The notes beneath the pieces are model-generated. The model ran no database searches. It was not told where the DNA came from and saw only the letters and a list, made by a program, of their open reading frames with translations. A program made the translations under genes and the position numbers. This document shows positions 8,408 through 17,025 of a stretch of 64,000 nt of DNA, piece by piece. How positions within the stretch are numbered: the first letter of the stretch is position 1; every line of letters begins with the position of its first letter. Origin of the DNA: an uncultured Tenacibaculum sp. GTDB lineage: Bacteria; Bacteroidota; Bacteroidia; Flavobacteriales; Flavobacteriaceae. The stretch is from NCBI GenBank assembly GCA_947501615.1, contig CANMWK010000002.1:372001-436000 (forward strand), in the 5' to 3' direction.

Positions 8408-9502
8408 TTATAAATTTTGATTTCTAAAACTAGTTGGAGTAATACCAGTATGTTTTTTAAAAGCATTATAAAATGTAGACTTAGAATTGAATCCAGATTC
8501 TAAAGCAATAGAGGTAATTGTGTAATTATTGTATTCAGGGTCTAACAATAACTGTTTAGAAAACTCTACTCGATAGTTATTAATAAGATGATTAAAATTT
8601 TGAGAAGTTTCTTCATTAATAACTTTCGATAACTGACTATTACTTATTTGAAGTTCATTCGCTAAGGTTTCTAAACTTAATAAATTATCTAAAAAACGTC
8701 TGTTTTCCGTAATATAAGATGTAATTCGGATAAATTTTTGAGAAGTGTTTTGCTTTTCTTTTTCTGGTTTGGTGATAATTTTCTCCCGAATAGATTTTCT
8801 TTCTTTTACTTGTTTCAAAACAAAGATAAGTTCATAGCCTAACCAATAAATAAGTAAAGTTGTCATAACTCGTAAAGGGTAGTAGAATACTATGAAATTA
8901 TCAAAATTTAAGTAAAACTTAATCCCTAAAGCTATAATCCATAGCATGTAACTTATTCCTCCTAAATAAATAAATGTATTTAACCATTTCAAATTATCAA
9001 AACTCAATATCCCTTTAAACAAATGAAGTTTATTTTTAAGAATTCTATAGCAATACACAAACAAACTCAATGAGATTAATAAACTAATCGTTTCTTCAAT
9101 AGCAGTGTACCTTTCATAGAATAAACGGTAATTCCCGTCGTTAGTAATATCATTTATAAAAGATAAATTAACTACTTGTAAAATAATACTTATAAAAAAT
9201 ACGGGAATAATGATTTTTAAAACATTGAAGAATTTATCCTTAATGTCTAAATAATTAATTAAAAAGGTATAGAAAAGAGGAGCAATTAAAAAATGCCAAG
9301 GAATTTGGATATACTTTAAAATGAAGAAATTTTGAATCAATAACCAAGATTGCAAATTATTAAAAGCAATCACCAGAATCATAAGGTTTATATAGCGTAT
9401 TGCTTTTTTCTTCATTTTCTTTTGAAATAAGAAAAAAACAAATGCAAAACCATGAAGCGCACTAATAATTAGAAATAAATTAAAAAGTTCAGATAACTGC
9501 AA
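8408..9502 (-). CDS. Membrane-anchored AraC-family transcription regulator
   Basis: The N-terminal 230 residues contain about seven hydrophobic segments. A charged linker (230-255) follows, and then a C-terminal AraC/XylS DNA-binding domain at about 258-362 with two helix-turn-helix units; the second holds the signature ITSIALESGFNSKSTFYNAFKKHTGITPTSFR in relatives' spacing. This class senses something at or in the inner membrane and binds DNA from there. AraC proteins typically bind two direct half-sites about two helical turns apart, and that is what lies upstream of the three genes downstream (sites A, B, C), including a desaturase. Direct control of them is inferred. It is transcribed divergently from the HAD gene. 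Confidence 0.88.
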   Translation of the reverse strand: MQLSELFNLFLIISALHGFAFVFFLFQKKMKKKAIRYINLMILVIAFNNLQSWLLIQNFFILKYIQIPWHFLIAPLFYTFLINYLDIKDKFFNVLKIIIPVFFISIILQVVNLSFINDITNDGNYRLFYERYTAIEETISLLISLSLFVYCYRILKNKLHLFKGILSFDNLKWLNTFIYLGGISYMLWIIALGIKFYLNFDNFIVFYYPLRVMTTLLIYWLGYELIFVLKQVKERKSIREKIITKPEKEKQNTSQKFIRITSYITENRRFLDNLLSLETLANELQISNSQLSKVINEETSQNFNHLINNYRVEFSKQLLLDPEYNNYTITSIALESGFNSKSTFYNAFKKHTGITPTSFRNQNL

Positions 9503-9574
9503 ATCGACCTTGTTTTAAAATACCAAGATATATTTTTTTAACAATTAAAATAAATCTCAGATGAATTATATGCT

Positions 9575-9582
9575 TACTTTTG
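9575..9582 (+). promoter_or_regulatory. -7 box of the HAD gene (possible leaderless mRNA)
   Basis: TACTTTTG matches the TAnnTTTG consensus and is only 4 bp from the ATG, so transcription should start at or next to the start codon. Confidence 0.6.
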
Positions 9583-9586
9583 ATTT

Positions 9587-10270
9587 ATGACAGGGATTAA
9601 GCATATTTTTTTTGATTTAGACCATACATTATGGGATTTTGATAAAAATTCGGCATTAACATTTCAACAAATTTTTAAAGAACAATCTATAGCAATAGAT
9701 TTAGATGATTTTTTAGAAGTATATATTCCATTAAATCTTAGTTATTGGAAATTGTATAGAGATGATAAGATTTCTAAAGAAGATTTACGATACAGAAGAT
9801 TAAAAGATGTTTTTGATAAATTGAATTATCCTGCAAGTGATCACTTAATTCATCAAATCTCGGAAGATTATATAAAATACCTTTCTAATCATAATTTTTT
9901 AATAGAAGGAGCTTTGGAGATATTAACGTATTTGAAGCCTAAATATCAACTGCATATCATTACCAATGGATTTAAGGAAGTACAACATAAAAAATTAATA
10001 AATTCTGGAATTAGGGTTTTTTTTGATATAATTGTTACATCTGAGAGTGTTGGTGTTAAAAAACCAAATCCAAAAATCTTTGATTTCGCATTATCGCAAG
10101 TAAATTCTAAACCAGAAAATTGTATAATGATAGGCGATAGTTTAGAGGCAGATGTTTTAGGAGCAAAAAAATCAGGAATGTTATCTTTGTTTTTTAATCC
10201 AGGCTATGTTAAAAGTGAAATCGAAGTTAAAAGTGTGTTTAATTTGTTGGAAATTAAACAATTTTTATAG
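9587..10270 (+). CDS. YjjG-type noncanonical pyrimidine nucleotidase (HAD superfamily)
   Basis: The 227-residue protein is a HAD phosphatase. Motif I is FFDLDHT with Asp10 and Asp12, motif II lies at IITNGF, motif III is the Lys in KKPNPKIF, and motif IV is MIGDSLEADVLGA. A helical cap lies between motifs I and II (about residues 18-95). The combination DLDHTLWDF and IITNGF is typical of YjjG-like 5'-nucleotidases, which dephosphorylate noncanonical pyrimidine nucleotides in the cytoplasm. It is followed after 36 bp by a lipoprotein gene. Family membership is firm; the exact substrate is inferred. Confidence 0.88.
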   Translation: MTGIKHIFFDLDHTLWDFDKNSALTFQQIFKEQSIAIDLDDFLEVYIPLNLSYWKLYRDDKISKEDLRYRRLKDVFDKLNYPASDHLIHQISEDYIKYLSNHNFLIEGALEILTYLKPKYQLHIITNGFKEVQHKKLINSGIRVFFDIIVTSESVGVKKPNPKIFDFALSQVNSKPENCIMIGDSLEADVLGAKKSGMLSLFFNPGYVKSEIEVKSVFNLLEIKQFL

Positions 10271-10306
10271 TTTTCACACGTTACAAACGAAGATAAAATA
10301 AATGAT

Positions 10307-10855
10307 ATGAAACGTTTTCTTAAAATAATATTGTGTAGTATTTTAATTATAAATTTTACCTCTTGTGTAGAGGAGCTTGATTTCCAACAAGCAGAAACTT
10401 TAGAACTTACTCCTGCACTATTAGTTTCATTAGTAAATTCAACAATTACTCAAAATCAGTTGGTAATTGGAGGTTCAGAAATTAATATGCCGGTCACTCA
10501 GACCTCTTTTTTTACAGTTTTGAATAATGATGAAACAAGAGATAGTTTGGAACGATTAGTTTTAAACTTTGATATTAACAATGAATTTAATAGAGAGTTT
10601 AGAATACAGTTTCTCTTTCTTGATAGTAGTGATAATACTACACTCAGCCCAATTATGTTAAATGTAAATCCGAATCAATCTGATTTCAAACAAGAAGAAG
10701 AAATTATTTTAGCAAATAATCCTAATTTTACAAATACAGAAAAAGTAAGAGTAAGAGTTGAACTTTTACCTAGTACAGATGGATCAATAATAGATGTTAA
10801 TATACCAGCTTCATTAACCTTCAAATCGGCAGGTACTCTTTATTTTAGAATATAA
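10307..10855 (+). CDS. Lipoprotein of unknown function
   Basis: The 182-residue protein has a lipoprotein signal (FTSC, lipid-bearing Cys20). The mature part is acidic and rich in Asn, Leu and beta-strand patterns (LVLNFDINNEF, RVRVELLPS) and looks like one beta-sandwich. It lies 3 bp upstream of the DUF5723 outer-membrane gene, so the two are probably co-expressed and may act together at the outer membrane. No family is recognised. Confidence 0.75.
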   Translation: MKRFLKIILCSILIINFTSCVEELDFQQAETLELTPALLVSLVNSTITQNQLVIGGSEINMPVTQTSFFTVLNNDETRDSLERLVLNFDINNEFNREFRIQFLFLDSSDNTTLSPIMLNVNPNQSDFKQEEEIILANNPNFTNTEKVRVRVELLPSTDGSIIDVNIPASLTFKSAGTLYFRI

Positions 10856-10858
10856 ATA

Positions 10859-12232
10859 ATGAAAAAAGTTTTTTTACTTTTCTTGTTTACCTATGCTAGT
10901 TTTAGTTTTGGACAAAATAAGCAAGTATTGTACGGGTTTGATAAAATTCCGCAAGGATTATTACTAAATCCAGGAGCAGAAACGGATTATAAATATCATA
11001 TTGCCATGCCAGTAGTATCTGGTATGTCTGTAGATCTTAATACATCTGGATTTACAGTTGCAGATTTATTTAGAAAAGATAATATAGATTTTACAACAAA
11101 ATTTAATAATGTAATTAATAACTTAGGTAATGATGATTATGCTTATATCAATTCTCAAATTGAAGTAATTAATGCAGGGTATCAGTTGAATAAGAGAGAT
11201 TATTTAAGTGTTGGTTTTTATACTGAAGTAGATGCTTTTTTAAAAGTTCCTAAAGATATTCTAGAACTCATGAGAGATGGAAACGCAGGGTTTTTAAACA
11301 GAAATTTCTTATTTTCAAATATAGCTACTAAGGTTGATGTGGTAGGAGTAATACATGCGGGAATCACAAGGAAGTTAAATGAGAAATTTATAGCTGGTGT
11401 AAGATTAAAAATTTACTCAGGGTCCTTAAATGTTACTTCTACAGGAAATACAGGTACATTCACAACACGTTTAGGTACTACAAGTTTATATGAACATTCG
11501 TTAAACAATGTCGATGTAAATGGATATAGTTCCGGTATATACAATGCTAATAAAGAGGTAGACATTACATCTGAAGATATTACAGGGAATTTATTTTTGG
11601 GGAGTAATTTAGGTTTAGGTTTTGATATTGGATTTACTTATGCTATAGACGATCAAACAGAAATATCAGCAAGTATTTTAGATGTTGGTTTTATCAGTTA
11701 TTCAGACAAAATAAGAAATGCTACAGTAGAAGGAGATTATATCTTTAGTGGTATAGATTTTAGATTTGATAATACGAATCCAAATTATTGGCAAGATTTA
11801 AACAATGCTATTGATTCGCAAATTCCAAGAAATGAAAACTCTGAATCTTACAGTGTAATGCGACCATTAAAATTTAATTTTAGTGGTAAATATGGTTTCG
11901 GAAAATCAAGGAAAGAAGAGAACTGTTCAGATATGTCTTTTAATGATTACTATGATAATACTATTGGAGGTCAAATTTTTTCTGTCTTAACACCAATTGG
12001 GCCACGATTTGCACTTACAGGTTTTTATGAACGAAAACTATCGAAGCGAATTAATACTAAAATAACCTATACAGTAGATGATTTTTCGAACTCAAACATA
12101 GGACTTGGAGTGTCTGCCAATATTTGGAAACTGAATGTTTACACAGCTATCGATAATGTTTTAGGTTTAACTAATGTAGCTGCATCTAATAGTGCTTCTT
12201 TTCAATTCGGTATAAACTTTATATCAAGATAA
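10859..12232 (+). CDS. DUF5723-family outer-membrane protein
   Basis: The 457-residue protein has a signal peptide ending ASFSFGQ and then FDKIPQGLLLNPGAET, which is typical of the DUF5723 family of Bacteroidota. The remainder has many alternating strands and Gly/Asn-rich turns and ends with FQFGINFISR, consistent with a barrel related to the PorV/FadL-like fold. The role of this family is not settled. It is probably co-transcribed with the lipoprotein gene 3 bp upstream. Confidence 0.78.
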   Translation: MKKVFLLFLFTYASFSFGQNKQVLYGFDKIPQGLLLNPGAETDYKYHIAMPVVSGMSVDLNTSGFTVADLFRKDNIDFTTKFNNVINNLGNDDYAYINSQIEVINAGYQLNKRDYLSVGFYTEVDAFLKVPKDILELMRDGNAGFLNRNFLFSNIATKVDVVGVIHAGITRKLNEKFIAGVRLKIYSGSLNVTSTGNTGTFTTRLGTTSLYEHSLNNVDVNGYSSGIYNANKEVDITSEDITGNLFLGSNLGLGFDIGFTYAIDDQTEISASILDVGFISYSDKIRNATVEGDYIFSGIDFRFDNTNPNYWQDLNNAIDSQIPRNENSESYSVMRPLKFNFSGKYGFGKSRKEENCSDMSFNDYYDNTIGGQIFSVLTPIGPRFALTGFYERKLSKRINTKITYTVDDFSNSNIGLGVSANIWKLNVYTAIDNVLGLTNVAASNSASFQFGINFISR

Positions 12233-12352
12233 TATTTAAATCAATTAAAAACCTTTTATTATATTGTCATACACGATTTGTGATTACCATGTAAAATAGT
12301 GAAATGCAATTTTTACTTTTCAGTATTCAGAAATTAAAATATTTTTAAACAG

Positions 12353-13126
12353 ATGAAAAAATTATTATTCTTAGTATTAATTTCATGTACTACCGTTTTT
12401 GCTCAGAGAAGTATTAATACGTATAAGTATGTTATTGTGCCTAAAAAGCAAGATGGATTTAAAAAAGTAGATCAATACCAAACAAGTTCTTTACTTAAGT
12501 TTTTGTTTAACAAATATGGTTTTATAGCTTTCTTTGATCAAGAAGAAGGACCAAATGATTTGAAACTAGATGACTGTAATGTATTAACAGCTGCAATTAG
12601 AGATAAATCTGGATTTTTATCTACTAAAGTTGAAATTGCATTATTGGATTGTAGAAACAGGGAAGTTTATGTTGCTAAACAAGGATTCAGTAAAATAAAA
12701 GACTATAAAAAAGCATTTCATGAAGCTTTAAGAGAATCATTTAATTCTATAAGAAGATTAAATTATAAATACGTTTCTAAAGCTAATGAAACAGTTACTA
12801 CAGCGAGTACAATGAAGGTCTCAACAGAGCGAAAACAAAATTTTTCTAAAGTAACTAATACCAAAAAAGAAAAATTAGACAAAACAATACCAAATCCAAA
12901 TATAAAAATAGAAGCACTTTTATATGCACAGCCTAAAAGTTATGGTTATCAATTAATTAATGATGAGCCTAAAGTAGTATTTAAATTGTTAAAAACGAAA
13001 GATAATAGCAGATACATTATTAAGGATAAAAACGGTACTTTCACTCAAAAAGAAAATGGAGTTTGGTTAGCAGAATTTTATGAAGAAGATAAATTAGTGT
13101 CTAAATTCTATAAGGTAAAATTTTAA
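12353..13126 (+). CDS. Exported protein of unknown function
   Basis: The 257-residue protein has a signal peptide (MKKLLFLVLISCTTVFAQ). Residues 20-145 look like one alpha/beta domain beginning INTYKYVIVPKKQDGFKKVDQYQTSS (here split as two motifs, YKYVIVP and DQYQTSS), with conserved-looking Cys in DDCNVLTA and LLDCRNRE. A Lys/Thr-rich linker follows (150-190), and then a small C-terminal beta domain. The family is common in Flavobacteriaceae but has no function known to me. The stop codon lies inside the first bases of the interspersed repeat copy 2. Confidence 0.7.
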   Translation: MKKLLFLVLISCTTVFAQRSINTYKYVIVPKKQDGFKKVDQYQTSSLLKFLFNKYGFIAFFDQEEGPNDLKLDDCNVLTAAIRDKSGFLSTKVEIALLDCRNREVYVAKQGFSKIKDYKKAFHEALRESFNSIRRLNYKYVSKANETVTTASTMKVSTERKQNFSKVTNTKKEKLDKTIPNPNIKIEALLYAQPKSYGYQLINDEPKVVFKLLKTKDNSRYIIKDKNGTFTQKENGVWLAEFYEEDKLVSKFYKVKF

Positions 13127-13220
13127 TCGTAGGGCGATAATGAAGGGTTTAATTCCCTGAAACTTGTATTGAAATGCTTGAAAATTTCAATTAGTTATTT
13201 TCTATGCTTGCCGATGCAGT
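13122..13220. repeat. Interspersed intergenic repeat, copy 2
   Basis: This is the second copy of the element at 7711-7806. It lies between two convergent genes and starts over the stop codon of the upstream one. The best-conserved part is the first 53 bases. Whether it acts as a terminator, a small RNA or a mobile remnant cannot be told. Confidence 0.7.
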
Positions 13221-13240
13221 TCCACTTATAAAGCTATTAT

Positions 13241-14512
13241 TTAATAGTCGTATTTTTTATTCCAGCGTTTTTTTAATAATTCTCTGAAGTTATTTTCTCT
13301 GGTATTGTTCCCAGGTTCATATAATTTGGTATTTGTAATTTCGTCAGGCAAATACTCCTGATTAACAAAATTAGTATCATAATTATGCGCATATAAATAA
13401 TCTTTGCCATAATTAAGATCTTTCATAAGTTTTGTAGGGGCATTTCTAAGGTGTAGTGGTATTGATAAATCTCCTGTTTTTCTAACCAATTCCTGAGCTT
13501 TACCAATAGCCATATAAGAAGCGTTACTTTTTGGAGAATTTGCCAAATAAACAGCACATTGACTAAGAATTATTCTCGACTCAGGATTACCAATAACAGA
13601 GACAGCTTGAAAAGTATTATTAGCAAGAATTAAAGCTGTGGGATTAGCATTTCCAATATCTTCAGAAGCTGATATCAACAATCTTCTGGCAATAAATTTA
13701 ACGTCTTCACCACCTTCTATCATTCTAGCTAACCAATAAACAGCAGCATTTGGGTCACTTCCTCTAATAGATTTAATGAAAGCAGAGATAATATCATAGT
13801 GTTGTTCACCAGTTTTGTCATATCGAGTAGTATTGTTTTGTACTTTTTCGAGCACCAATTTATTAGTGATTTCTATTTCATCTTCATTGGCTACTAACAG
13901 TTCAAAAATATTAAGTAATTTTCTTGCATCACCACCAGAAATTTGAAGCAAAGCGTCTGTTTCTACTAATTTAATTTTTTTTGAGGCTAGTATCTCATCT
14001 TTTTTTATAGCCCTATTTAATAAAGAAATAAGATCTTCTTTATCAAAAGAGTTTAAAATGTATACTTGGCAACGAGAGAGTAGGGCAGGTATAACTTCAA
14101 AACTTGGATTTTCTGTAGTGGCACCAACCAAAGTAACCCAACCTTTTTCTACAGCGCCTAAAAGAGAGTCTTGTTGTGATTTGCTAAACCTATGAATTTC
14201 ATCAATAAATAAGATTGGATTTTTCTGAGTGAAAAGGCCACCACTTTTTTTCGCCTTCTCAATTACTTCCCGAACATCTTTAACACCTGAACTAATAGCG
14301 CTTAAGGTATAAAAAGGTCTTTTAGAAGCTGTAGCTATTATATTTGCTAATGTTGTTTTCCCTATACCTGGTGGACCCCACAAAATAAGAGAAGGTATTA
14401 TTCCTTGTTTAATATGATTGGTTAAAATACCATTTTTACCAACTAAATGTTGTTGACTAATATAATCTTCTAATGACTTAGGTCTTATTCTTTCTGCCAA
14501 AGGTGCACTCAT
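13241..14512 (-). CDS. rarA: Replication-associated recombination ATPase RarA/MgsA
   Basis: The 423-residue AAA+ ATPase has Walker [10 protein letters not shown] at 46-54, Walker B DEIH at 104-107, sensor 1 in [11 protein letters not shown], and the arginine finger region LLSRCQV. The C-terminal tetramerisation region contains [18 protein letters not shown] and [15 protein letters not shown]. RarA acts at stalled replication forks and at ssDNA/dsDNA junctions in the cytoplasm. The length matches the family. A TATTTTTA box ends 4 bp before the ATG, which suggests a very short or missing 5' leader. Confidence 0.95.
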   Translation of the reverse strand: MSAPLAERIRPKSLEDYISQQHLVGKNGILTNHIKQGIIPSLILWGPPGIGKTTLANIIATASKRPFYTLSAISSGVKDVREVIEKAKKSGGLFTQKNPILFIDEIHRFSKSQQDSLLGAVEKGWVTLVGATTENPSFEVIPALLSRCQVYILNSFDKEDLISLLNRAIKKDEILASKKIKLVETDALLQISGGDARKLLNIFELLVANEDEIEITNKLVLEKVQNNTTRYDKTGEQHYDIISAFIKSIRGSDPNAAVYWLARMIEGGEDVKFIARRLLISASEDIGNANPTALILANNTFQAVSVIGNPESRIILSQCAVYLANSPKSNASYMAIGKAQELVRKTGDLSIPLHLRNAPTKLMKDLNYGKDYLYAHNYDTNFVNQEYLPDEITNTKLYEPGNNTRENNFRELLKKRWNKKYDY

Positions 14513-14516
14513 AAAG

Positions 14517-14524
14517 TAAAAATA
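14517..14524 (-). promoter_or_regulatory. -7 box of rarA (possible leaderless mRNA)
   Basis: TATTTTTA matches TAnnTTTG in all but the last base and is 4 bp from the ATG, the same gap as for the HAD and rlmB genes. Confidence 0.45.
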
Positions 14525-14588
14525 GGAAAGATTTATGACAGATTAACCAGAAATTTAAAATGGTTGTTTTTTTGTTATATTGATAATT

Positions 14589-15317
14589 ATGAAACAAGAA
14601 GAACAATTTAAGTTCAATAAAACTATTGTAACAATTCCGTTACTTTTTATTTTTATTATATGGTTTGTGTATTGGATAGAAATAAAGTTTGGGTTTAATT
14701 TTAATAGATTGGGTATATATCCAAGATCATTTAAAGGGATTAGAGGAGTTTTCTTATCTCATTTTATTCACAGTGACACAAAACATCTATTCAATAATTC
14801 TGTTCCCTTAGCTGTTCTTTTAATGAGTTTGTTTTATTTCTATAGAACTGTTAGCATAAAAGTTTTATTGTATGGTAGTTTATTGACAGGATTATCTACT
14901 TGGTGTATAGGTAGAGAGGCTTATCATTTTGGTGCAAGTGGTATAGTATATTTATTATTCAGTTTTATTTTTTTTAGTGGAATATTTAAAAAACATTATC
15001 GACTAGTAGCGATGTCACTCATTGTTATTTTTTTATACGGAAGTATGATTTGGTACTTATTTCCTATTGAAAAAGGAATTTCTTGGGAAGGTCATTTGTC
15101 TGGTTTTATTATAGGGTTATATTTTGCTTATTATTACAGAAAAGTTGGTGTAATTAAGGAAGAATTTATTTTTTCAAAAACAGAGTTTGATGAGATGTTT
15201 GATGATGAAGGAAACTACATACCACCTGTATTGGATGAAGAAGAGGAAGTAAAAGATAATGTAGATGAAACGAGAAATATTAATTACAGTTATACCTATA
15301 AAGATTCAGAAGAATAG
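14589..15317 (+). CDS. Rhomboid-family intramembrane serine protease
   Basis: The 242-residue protein has six predicted membrane segments. The rhomboid motif HFIHSDTKHLFNN lies at 58-70, the catalytic serine is in GASG (Ser117) and the catalytic histidine in GHLSG (His169). It should cut membrane proteins within or next to their membrane segments. The C-terminal 50 residues are very acidic and cytoplasmic. The ATG at 14589 is preferred over a TTG three codons upstream. It is divergent from rarA and convergent with rlmB. Confidence 0.9.
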   Translation: MKQEEQFKFNKTIVTIPLLFIFIIWFVYWIEIKFGFNFNRLGIYPRSFKGIRGVFLSHFIHSDTKHLFNNSVPLAVLLMSLFYFYRTVSIKVLLYGSLLTGLSTWCIGREAYHFGASGIVYLLFSFIFFSGIFKKHYRLVAMSLIVIFLYGSMIWYLFPIEKGISWEGHLSGFIIGLYFAYYYRKVGVIKEEFIFSKTEFDEMFDDEGNYIPPVLDEEEEVKDNVDETRNINYSYTYKDSEE

Positions 15318-15371
15318 GAAATCTGTAAATTACTATCAGCTCTAACTAAAATGTATATGAATAGTTTAATT

Positions 15372-16112
15372 TTAACTTAATCGTTGACGTATAGTTTCGT
15401 ATAAGAAAGCACCACAAGCAACAGAAACATTTAATGAACCTATCTCTCCAAGAAGAGGGAGTTTCGCTTTATAATCGACTATTTTCAAAACAGAATTACT
15501 CACGCCTTTATATTCAGAACCCATAATAATTGCTAAGGGTTGTTTTAAATTAATGTCATAAATAGAAGTTTCTGTTTTTTCAGTAGCAGCAACTAAACTA
15601 ATATTTGCAGCCTGAAATTGAAATATAGCATCTTTAATATGATCAACTTTACAGATAGGGATTTTAAATGCAGCACCGGCAGAAGTTTTTATTGTTTCAG
15701 CATTTACAGGTGCACTACCACTTTTTTGAATAATTATACCATCTACACCAGTACATTCTGCTGTTCTAATAATTGCACCAAAATTTCTGACATCTGACAA
15801 TTGATCTAGAATGATAAAAAGTGGGGTTTTACCTGAATCTATTTTTTTTTCAATTAATTCTTCAAGATCATAAAAAGTAATAGGAGATATTTTTGCAACA
15901 GCCCCTTGGTGGTTATTATGTTTAGATAAACGATTTAATTTTTCAACAGGAACATGACTTGTTGAGATTTTATTTTTTTTAATGAGTTTTTCTAACTCAA
16001 AGTATAAATCACCTCTTAAACCTTTTTGTAAGTATACCTTATCTATTGTTGAATTACTTTCAATAGCTTCAATAATAGCACGAATACCAAAAATTGTAGT
16101 TTTTTGTTCCAT
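15372..16112 (-). CDS. rlmB: 23S rRNA 2'-O-ribose methyltransferase RlmB (TrmH family)
   Basis: The 246-residue protein has an N-terminal substrate-binding domain (about 5-75) and a SpoU/TrmH knot domain. Motif 1 is LSDVRNFGAIIRTAE, motif 2 IMGSEYKGVS, and motif 3 LNVSVACGAFLYE. RlmB methylates the ribose of G2251 in 23S rRNA using S-adenosylmethionine. Related TrmH-type enzymes look similar, so the exact position is inferred from length and domain order. A TAAATTCG box ends 4 bp before the ATG. Confidence 0.9.
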   Translation of the reverse strand: MEQKTTIFGIRAIIEAIESNSTIDKVYLQKGLRGDLYFELEKLIKKNKISTSHVPVEKLNRLSKHNNHQGAVAKISPITFYDLEELIEKKIDSGKTPLFIILDQLSDVRNFGAIIRTAECTGVDGIIIQKSGSAPVNAETIKTSAGAAFKIPICKVDHIKDAIFQFQAANISLVAATEKTETSIYDINLKQPLAIIMGSEYKGVSNSVLKIVDYKAKLPLLGEIGSLNVSVACGAFLYETIRQRLS

Positions 16113-16116
16113 AGTG

Positions 16117-16124
16117 CGAATTTA
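16117..16124 (-). promoter_or_regulatory. -7 box of rlmB (possible leaderless mRNA)
   Basis: TAAATTCG on the minus strand matches TAnnTTYG and ends 4 bp before the start codon. Confidence 0.5.
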
Positions 16125-16140
16125 CATATAAATAATAAAA

Positions 16141-16166
16141 AAACCACCTCTGAAAAGAGATGGTTT
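16141..16166 (-). terminator. Terminator of the second SusC/SusD unit
   Basis: An 11-bp stem (AAACCACCTCT with AGAGATGGTTT, one G-T pair) has a GAAA loop and is followed on the minus strand by a T-run. It lies 22 bp after the stop codon of the lipoprotein gene. Confidence 0.8.
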
Positions 16167-16187
16167 TGAATGTTTATTTTTTAAAAT

Positions 16188-17003
16188 TTATAAACCTGTC
16201 ATTTCAATATCAACAGTGAAAGTACCAGAAAATAAAGTTTGACTTAAAGTAATTACAAACTTATCATCACATGTACTATATGTACCAGTTCCAGAGCTTA
16301 ACCTAGCGTCTGTACCGTTAGCTACAGTTACAGTCAAATCTGGGTTAATAGTAACCTCCGCTTCATAAACAAAACTACCATTGAAAGAATCGTCACCAGT
16401 AGCCCAACCGACGAAATTAGGTCCCCATAGAGAACTTACTAAAAACGTATTTGTTGTACCTGCAACAGGTGTAAAAGTTGCTGAATGGCTTGGTGCCTCA
16501 TCACCAAAAGCAAATACTTTAGTTTCATAGGCATCACTAACATCTATAGGGCAATCATTGTCTAATATAGTGATAGTTTGTTTATTGTTATTAACACCTT
16601 CACCTCCAATACCAACATCTAAAGTATTATTGTCAGACAATTCTAAAATAATTTCTAGATTACCATCAGTATTAACATTATCAATAGGCATAATTACAAT
16701 ATCAGCACTAAATTCTCCTGCAGGAATAGTTACTGTTCCTGCTCCCATATCCGTGAAACGAGAGTTGTCATCAGATGTAAGTGTATAATTTACCGTAACA
16801 CCAGATTCATTTGTCCCTGCACCAAGAAGTACGGTAGCAGTATAACCATCAGTGCTATCTTCAGCTACATCTCCAGATGTTGCAGCTAATTGAATAAAAC
16901 CATCAGGATTTTGATAGAAGTTAGGTCTTTCATCTTCACATGAACTTAATAAAAAAAGCGAAGTTAAAAGAATCAAATAAAAATTTTTATATATATATTT
17001 CAT
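16188..17003 (-). CDS. Surface lipoprotein of the SusC/SusD unit
   Basis: The 271-residue protein has a lipoprotein signal ending FLLSSC (Cys22). Residues about 35-140 form a Calx-beta or DUF1735-like beta-sandwich with VTVNYTLTSDD and TVTIPAGEF and an ITILDND end. Residues about 145-270 form a second beta domain with two cysteines. The gene follows SusD by 22 bp and precedes the terminator, the usual place of a ligand-binding surface lipoprotein that helps a SusC/SusD transporter catch its substrate. The ligand is unknown. Confidence 0.8.
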   Translation of the reverse strand: MKYIYKNFYLILLTSLFLLSSCEDERPNFYQNPDGFIQLAATSGDVAEDSTDGYTATVLLGAGTNESGVTVNYTLTSDDNSRFTDMGAGTVTIPAGEFSADIVIMPIDNVNTDGNLEIILELSDNNTLDVGIGGEGVNNNKQTITILDNDCPIDVSDAYETKVFAFGDEAPSHSATFTPVAGTTNTFLVSSLWGPNFVGWATGDDSFNGSFVYEAEVTINPDLTVTVANGTDARLSSGTGTYSTCDDKFVITLSQTLFSGTFTVDIEMTGL

Positions 17004-17025
17004 GTATAGTATCTTTTAATTAATA

